From the NCBI GenBank assembly GCA_035938875.1, contig DASZGL010000115.1:1-57468 (forward strand): DNA of 57,468 nucleotides, in the 5' to 3' direction. Below the pieces are notes generated by a model. That model was given only the letters and a program-made list of their open reading frames with translations, was not told the DNA's origin and did no database searches. Shown one piece after another: positions 53,369-57,468 of this stretch (position 1 is the stretch's first letter; the number at the start of each line of letters is the position of its first letter). A program made the position numbers and the translations under genes. Source of the stretch: DASZGL01 sp035938875 (lineage in GTDB: Bacteria > Chloroflexota > Dormibacteria > Aeolococcales > Aeolococcaceae).

Positions 53369-53854
53369 ATGAAGCGTCCCCTGACCAACACCTTCGGTTT
53401 TGCGTCGAACTGTTTCGTCTGCGAACCGACCAATCAGCACGGTCTGCGCATTCCCTTCGTGCACGACGACGAACGCGACGTCGTCGAAGCGACGATCACC
53501 TTCGACGACTGTCATTCAGGTGCACCGCAGCTGGTCCACGGCGGACTTCTCGCACTTGTCTGCGACGAGGCGATGGCCTGGGCAGCGATCGCGCTCGCGG
53601 GACGCTTCGCTCTCATCGCCGAGGCGCGCTATGCGTACGCCACGCCGCTGCCGGTTGGCACTGAAACACTGGTCACCGCGCGAGTGATCGGCCAGCACCG
53701 CAAGCAGCTGTGGCTGATGGCGGATGTGCGCTGCGGTGACACAGTGCACGCCCGTGGCGAGGCTCGAGCGCGCATCCTGAGCGACGAATTGGCCACCGCT
53801 GCGGGAGTGATCGCCGGCGCCGGGGGTGGTCTTCCCTCGGCACCGCCCACGTGA
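53369..53854 (+). CDS. PaaI-like hotdog-fold thioesterase
   Basis: A 161-residue acyl-CoA thioesterase-like protein. CFVCEPTNQHGLRI (a Cys pair near residue 15) is followed by the hotdog helix LVHGGLLALVCDEAMAWAA, with the HGG motif and the acidic residue used in catalysis. The RYAYATPLPVGTE strand comes next. GGAGG lies 6 nt before the ATG and a TATCCT box is at 53337-53342. The stop overlaps the hemolysin III-like gene (GTGA). Substrate unknown. Confidence 0.87.
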   Translation: MKRPLTNTFGFASNCFVCEPTNQHGLRIPFVHDDERDVVEATITFDDCHSGAPQLVHGGLLALVCDEAMAWAAIALAGRFALIAEARYAYATPLPVGTETLVTARVIGQHRKQLWLMADVRCGDTVHARGEARARILSDELATAAGVIAGAGGGLPSAPPT

Positions 53855-54552
53855 GCACCGCCACTCGACACACCAAGCCTTCGGAGCGCGTGAGCGCGAC
53901 TGGGCTGCGACGGCCGTACCTGCGCGGCTGGTCACACGCGCTGTCGATCGCCCCTGCCGTGGCCGCGACCATCGTCCTTGTCGTGCTGGCGCGCGATGAC
54001 CGGGGCCGTCAGCTCGGCCTGCTGGTCTACGGCCTCACCTCGGTGCTGCTCTTCTCCATCAGCGCCGTGTACCACATCGGCACCTGGTCGCCGTCGACGC
54101 GCGCCGCTCTGCGCCGCCTCGACCACACCAATATCTTCCTGCTCATCGCCGGCACCTACACCCCGGTCACCGTCACCGTGCTTGACGGCGCGTGGAGGAT
54201 TTCGATCCTCGCCGCGGTCTGGGCGCTGGCGCTGTTGGGAATCCTCCTGACCGTGGTGGCGATGCATCGCGTCCCCCGCAGCGCGCTGACCCTCTGCTAC
54301 CTGGCCCAGGGATGGGTTGCGCTCGTCGCTCTGCCCAAGATCGGTGGGGCTGTTGGCTGGGGCGGCCTCGCGTTTTTGCTCGGCGGTGGCCTGCTCTACT
54401 CGCTCGGCGCGTGCACCTACGCCGTGCAGCGGCCCAGGCTGTGGCCGCGCTTCTTCGGATACCACGAGGTGTTCCACCTGCTGGTCATCGCCGCCAACAC
54501 GGTGTTCTTCCTCTTCATGCTGCTGCGCATCGTCCCCTACGGCCACGGATGA
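53851..54552 (+). CDS. Hemolysin III / PAQR-family membrane protein
   Basis: A 233-residue, seven-helix membrane protein. The family's metal-site motifs are all visible: SISAVYHIGTWSP (Ser, His), RLDHTNIFLLIAGTYTP (Asp-His), and the C-terminal GYHEVFHLLVIAANT (two His). Members are zinc-dependent membrane hydrolase-like proteins; most bacterial roles are unknown. Despite the name, haemolytic activity is not implied. Confidence 0.9.
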   Translation: MSTATRHTKPSERVSATGLRRPYLRGWSHALSIAPAVAATIVLVVLARDDRGRQLGLLVYGLTSVLLFSISAVYHIGTWSPSTRAALRRLDHTNIFLLIAGTYTPVTVTVLDGAWRISILAAVWALALLGILLTVVAMHRVPRSALTLCYLAQGWVALVALPKIGGAVGWGGLAFLLGGGLLYSLGACTYAVQRPRLWPRFFGYHEVFHLLVIAANTVFFLFMLLRIVPYGHG

Positions 54553-54601
54553 CGCGCGACGCCGCGCGTCGCTGACTCACCCCCGGTCGAGGTCTTGGTG
54601 G

Positions 54602-54616
54602 CCTGTCGCAGACAGG
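54602..54616. terminator. CCTGTC/GACAGG hairpin between convergent genes
   Basis: CCTGTC (54602-54607) and GACAGG (54611-54616) flank GCA, 4 nt before the convergent gene's stop. The core resembles the 29270-29290 palindrome (CTGTC-nCA-GACAG). The position suggests transcription termination or a dispersed small palindrome. Confidence 0.35.
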
Positions 54617-54619
54617 GCA

Positions 54620-54973
54620 CTAGGCGCCGCCGCCGTGAAGGCGCGGCATTCCCTCCTCGACGGCGAACTGCACGCCGCATGCCGGGCACTCGACATGGGT
54701 GGCGAGCGGGTCATCGTCGGGCGGCAGCATCTCGGTGGCGCACGCCGGGCAGACGAGAGTCGGCGGCGCGGCGGTGCGATCGCGGACCATCTGGCGCGCT
54801 GCGGCGGCGATGTCCACGGCCACGCTCGCGCAGGTCGCGCAGACGTACGTGGCACGCTTGGAGTCGTGCTCGAGGTAGCGCCCGCTGGCGTCGACGAACA
54901 GTGGAGCGTTGAGCGCCTCGAAGTGTGCCGGCACACACCCGTTGGGACACTGCAGCTGGAGACGCCCGCTCAC
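54620..54973 (-). CDS. Multi-zinc-ribbon protein
   Basis: A 117-residue cytoplasmic protein with four cysteine knuckles: CPNGC near residue 9, CATC near 45, CPAC near 75 and CPAC near 95. These suggest two zinc ribbons. The end is acidic and Gly-rich. GTG start. It could bind nucleic acid or serve as an adaptor. It is 34 nt downstream of the degV gene and in the same direction, so probably co-transcribed. No family name is certain. Confidence 0.75.
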   Translation of the reverse strand: MSGRLQLQCPNGCVPAHFEALNAPLFVDASGRYLEHDSKRATYVCATCASVAVDIAAAARQMVRDRTAAPPTLVCPACATEMLPPDDDPLATHVECPACGVQFAVEEGMPRLHGGGA

Positions 54974-55007
54974 CGGCGCATCGTCGCAGGCAGGGTCGTC
55001 GTCGCGC

Positions 55008-55859
55008 TCAGCTCGGGGGAAGGTGGAAGCTGAGCCCGATGCATCCCGGTCCGGCGTGGGTGCCGACGATGGGACCGATGGTCATGAGAATGGGGTCGCG
55101 ATCGCAGTGCTCGCGAATCCGCGCAGCCACCGTCTGCGCGTCCTCGACCTTGTCGCCGTGTCCCACCACGGCACGGGCCTTGCGACCCGACTCGCCGACG
55201 GCGGCGATGAGCTCCTCGGCGATGCGCTCCAGGGCGCGCTGGTTGGTGCGCACCCTGTCGTGGGGCTCGATGCGGCCGTCGAGCACCTGGAGCACCGGCT
55301 TGATGTTGAGCACCGAGCCCAGCAGAGCACGGGCGCCGCCGATCCGCCCGCCGCGCTTCAGATACTCGAGTGTGGGCACGGTGAAGAGGCTGCGCTGCCT
55401 GCGGATGAGCTCGTGGATCCGTTTTTCGACGTCGTCGGCGCTCGCCCCCGCCTCGGCGATCTCCACCGCGTCGCGGACGATGGCCTGATGGCCGAGTGAC
55501 ACGGTGCGGGTGTCGACGACCCTGACGTCGAGGTCGGCGACGGCCTCGCGTGCGGTGACGGCGGCGCCGTACGTGCCGCTCATCTCCGCCGACATTGTGG
55601 TGCAGATCACGGTGTCACCGGTGGCGCACGCCTCCCGATAGGCGGCCTCGAACTCTGCCGGGGTCGGCTGTGACGTCGTCGGGTTGCGCGTCGAGCTGCG
55701 CAACCGCTGGTAGAAGGCGGCGGCGTCGATGTCGACGCCGTCGACGAGGGACTCATCACCGAAGTTCACCTTGAGGGGGACGGTGAGGATGCCGTGCTGC
55801 TCTCGGTAGCCGGGATCGAGGTCAGCCGTGCTGTCGGTGACAAAACGCACGCCAGGCAC
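55008..55859 (-). CDS. DegV-family fatty-acid-binding protein
   Basis: A 283-residue DegV protein, the class that binds fatty acids and includes FakB subunits of fatty-acid kinase. RFVTDSTADLDPGY opens it. TSQPTPAEFEAAY, the TTMSAEMSGTYGAA segment, and VDTRTVSLGHQAIV are family blocks. LEYLKRGGRIGGARALLG and the C-terminal GPIVGTHAGPGCIGLSF complete it. GTG 55859 is preferred; TTG 55868 is possible. A clear -35/-10 promoter lies upstream. No fakA is in view. Confidence 0.92.
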   Translation of the reverse strand: MPGVRFVTDSTADLDPGYREQHGILTVPLKVNFGDESLVDGVDIDAAAFYQRLRSSTRNPTTSQPTPAEFEAAYREACATGDTVICTTMSAEMSGTYGAAVTAREAVADLDVRVVDTRTVSLGHQAIVRDAVEIAEAGASADDVEKRIHELIRRQRSLFTVPTLEYLKRGGRIGGARALLGSVLNIKPVLQVLDGRIEPHDRVRTNQRALERIAEELIAAVGESGRKARAVVGHGDKVEDAQTVAARIREHCDRDPILMTIGPIVGTHAGPGCIGLSFHLPPS

Positions 55860-55921
55860 CCTACTCAACCCCCAGGAATCGAACTGACCGCCGCCTGGCC
55901 GAAGGAATCGGCATCGGACGC

Positions 55922-55950
55922 AGGGTAGGGAGGTGCCAGGGGACAGTCAA
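55922..55950 (-). promoter_or_regulatory. Sigma-70-type promoter of degV
   Basis: On the minus strand, TTGACT (55950-55945), a 17-nt spacer and TACCCT (55927-55922) form the best -35/-10 pair in the window. The expected transcript start is about 55 nt before GTG 55859, so this gene would have a leader, unlike several neighbours. Confidence 0.65.
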
Positions 55951-55954
55951 GCGA

Positions 55955-55960
55955 GACAAT
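55955..55960 (+). promoter_or_regulatory. -10-like element for the esterase gene
   Basis: GACAAT ends 7 nt before ATG 55968 with no ribosome site between. It is back to back with the degV -35 box, forming a compact divergent promoter. Confidence 0.4.
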
Positions 55961-55967
55961 CGCGGCG

Positions 55968-57017
55968 ATGACGTTTCCACCGCTGACGCCGCTGCCGCTG
56001 GACAAGGCCGAGCAGGGTCGAGGGACGCTGGTCGACGATGCCGTCGACAGCATGGTGCTGGCCGGCAATCCGCTCGGCGATCCCTCACGTCGCCGCCTGC
56101 TGGTGTGGCTGCCCCCCGACTACGACGATACCGGTCGTCGCTTTCCGGTGATCTACGTGCTGCCCGGCTACGGCGTCTGCGTCGAGCAGTGGTGCAACCG
56201 CCGCCTCTATGCGCCGACCATCTTCGACCGGCTCGACGCGCTGTACTCGGGTGACGATGCGCCCGCGCCGTGCATCTACGCCTTCGTCGACGGCACCACG
56301 CGATATGGCGGCAGCCAGTTCGTCAACTCGACCGCGACGGGACGCCACCAGGACTACGTCAGCGACGACGTCGTCGCCCACGTCGACGCCACATATCGCA
56401 GTCTCGCCGCCGCGCGACATCGTGGAGTCGCCGGTCACAGCAGCGGTGGCATCGGCGCGCTGGTGCTGTGCATGCGCCGCCCCGACGTCTTCGGCGCCTG
56501 CGCCTCGCACGCCGGTGACACGCTCTTCGAGCACTGTTACGCGCGCGAGCTCGGCGACTTCGCCAGGGCGTTGGCCGAGCATGACGGCGACGTGGTTGCC
56601 CTGAGCGACCACCTGCTCGGCGACGAGCAGTACCGCGCCGCGCACTTCGGCCCGCTCATGGTGCTCGGCTGCGCCGCGGCGTACTCCCCCGACCCCGATG
56701 CCCCGCTCGGGATCGGGCTTCCCGTGGATTCGCTGGGACGTCTCCAGGAGCGCCATTGGGAGCGCTGGCTCGCCGAGGATCCGGTGCGCCTGGCGCCCTC
56801 CCACGCCGACGCCCTGCGCGGTCTGCGGGGTATCTACCTGGACGCCGGCGACAGCGACGAGTACTACATGGACCTGGGCACCGCGGCGCTGGCGCAGGTG
56901 CTCACCTCCATGGGCGTGAGCCACCGCTACGAGCGCTTCGCCGGCGGCCACGACGGCGTCGCCCATCGCTTCCCACTGGCCTACGCGTTTCTCGCCCAGG
57001 TGCTCGCCGCGGGTTGA
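55968..57017 (+). CDS. Esterase D/antigen 85-like alpha/beta hydrolase
   Basis: A 349-residue esterase-superfamily protein without a signal peptide. LLVWLPPDYDDTGRRFPVIYV is followed by LPGYG, then the nucleophile elbow GVAGHSSGGIGAL (Ser near 158). The acid lies in IYLDAGDSDEYYMD and the His in RFAGGHDGVAH near 320. This layout matches the enterochelin-esterase/S-formylglutathione hydrolase-like group (putative esterase, Pfam esterase). Substrate unknown. Starts at ATG after a -10-like box, probably leaderless. Confidence 0.87.
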   Translation: MTFPPLTPLPLDKAEQGRGTLVDDAVDSMVLAGNPLGDPSRRRLLVWLPPDYDDTGRRFPVIYVLPGYGVCVEQWCNRRLYAPTIFDRLDALYSGDDAPAPCIYAFVDGTTRYGGSQFVNSTATGRHQDYVSDDVVAHVDATYRSLAAARHRGVAGHSSGGIGALVLCMRRPDVFGACASHAGDTLFEHCYARELGDFARALAEHDGDVVALSDHLLGDEQYRAAHFGPLMVLGCAAAYSPDPDAPLGIGLPVDSLGRLQERHWERWLAEDPVRLAPSHADALRGLRGIYLDAGDSDEYYMDLGTAALAQVLTSMGVSHRYERFAGGHDGVAHRFPLAYAFLAQVLAAG

Positions 57018-57043
57018 TCATGCGGGCACCGACGACGCGGTGC

Positions 57044-57468
57044 TCAGACGGCGACGTCCTGGTCGAGCAGAGCCAGCGCGCCCCACAGGTTGCGATCCTC
57101 TCCGAGCGTGCCACGAGTGATCACGGGGCGCGCCTGGAGATGCAGGTACTGGTCGACTGTTGCCGACAACGACGGCCAGAACCTGTCCCACGAGGCGATC
57201 ACTCCGCCGCCGAAGACAACGGCGTCGGGATCGTGCATGGCGACGGCGTTGACGATCGCCAGCCCCAGCCATCGGCCGACATCGGCCCACGCGTCGGTGT
57301 CGTCGAGCTGCTCTGCGGCGACGCCGAACCGGCGGGCGATGGAAGGCCCCGACACCAGCGCTTCCAGACAGCCGTAGCCGCCGCAGCGGCATGCAGGACC
57401 GCCCAGCCACCTCGGCCAGAGAACCTGGTGGCCGCCCTCGGTGTCGTGGCGGCCGGTGACCAGGCGTC
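57044..57468 (-). CDS. ROK-family sugar kinase/regulator, 3' part
   Basis: The C-terminal 140 residues of a ROK protein; the N-terminus lies beyond the window's right edge. The frame is open to position 57468. The zinc-binding ROK signature CRCGGYGCLEALVSGPSIARR (C-x-C-G-x-x-G-C-L-E) is complete. LGLAIVNAVAMHDPDAVVFGGGVI and the usual end follow. A GTG at 57355 lies inside this signature and is not the real start. Probably glucokinase-like, but a ROK repressor with an N-terminal DNA-binding domain cannot be excluded. Confidence 0.88.
   Translation of the reverse strand, partial: RLVTGRHDTEGGHQVLWPRWLGGPACRCGGYGCLEALVSGPSIARRFGVAAEQLDDTDAWADVGRWLGLAIVNAVAMHDPDAVVFGGGVIASWDRFWPSLSATVDQYLHLQARPVITRGTLGEDRNLWGALALLDQDVAV

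Noticed and set aside
57044..57355. Complete short gene starting at GTG 57355
   Set aside because: The frame continues to the window edge and the codons before 57355 contain the first half of the ROK zinc signature, so the gene is truncated by the window.

Overview
The window is GC-rich (with the wobble-position G/C bias that produces long antisense reading frames everywhere), densely packed, and rich in ATGA/GTGA overlaps between consecutive genes. Start codons are often GTG. Several genes carry a TANNNT-like -10 element only 6-8 nt before the start codon, the mark of leaderless transcripts. Together with a split b6-type cytochrome b, an A2-type cytochrome oxidase, a HelY-like helicase, an SCO1664-family protein and a DUF35/thiolase pair, this suggests a deep actinobacterial or Chloroflexota/Dormibacterota-like soil bacterium. 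That placement is inference; no rRNA is present. No stretch longer than about 300 bases lacks a gene. The largest gaps (5596-5819, 18809-19080, 32036-32236) hold nothing I can name beyond promoters.

Region 1 (1-12064) is respiratory. It starts inside a quinol:cytochrome c reductase operon (cytochrome b N-terminal half, subunit IV-like half, a triheme cytochrome c, two tiny membrane proteins). Next come a small membrane protein and a NarX/NarL-type two-component pair, then a TlpA-like lipoprotein. A cytochrome oxidase operon follows: coxB, an A2-type coxA, ctaA, ctaB, two small membrane subunits and a ctaG-like gene. It ends with a cupredoxin lipoprotein. Oxidase subunit III and the Rieske protein are not in the window.

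Region 2 (12065-35874) is mixed metabolism and housekeeping. It holds birA, a DUF35 + thiolase-like pair, an alpha/beta hydrolase and a nitroreductase. A Tat-peptide / DUF4331 / small-protein group is followed by a secreted nucleosidase-like protein. Then come tRNA-Arg(CCG), an SCO1664-family protein, a uracil-DNA glycosylase-like protein, a SKI2/HelY-type helicase coupled to a DUF503 gene, a FadD-type acyl-CoA synthetase, a stand-alone receiver protein, a secreted putative glycosidase, ParA with a small partner, a TPR protein and a secreted alpha/beta hydrolase.

Region 3 (35926-52513) is amino-acid biosynthesis. A histidine operon (hisZ-G-D-B-H-A-F-TPR-I followed by a GH15 glycosidase) abuts an arginine operon (argC-J-B-D-R-G-H). 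An ARG-box-like operator lies at the junction, overlapping the GH15 stop codon. hisC, hisE, hisN and argF are absent here.

Region 4 (52514-57468) carries a metallophosphatase, a hotdog thioesterase, a hemolysin III-family membrane protein, a zinc-ribbon protein, a DegV protein, an esterase and the 3' part of a ROK-family gene that runs off the window.

The most unusual thing is a family of structured palindromic repeats. Two long copies (12065-12174 on +, about 33124-33240 on -) start right after a stop codon and fill convergent intergenic spaces. Two short 66-bp copies sit in tandem, in frame, inside the 5' end of argH (50991-51122). There they must be translated as a 44-residue insert between the start codon and the conserved ArgH N-terminus, much as Rickettsia palindromic elements sit inside genes.
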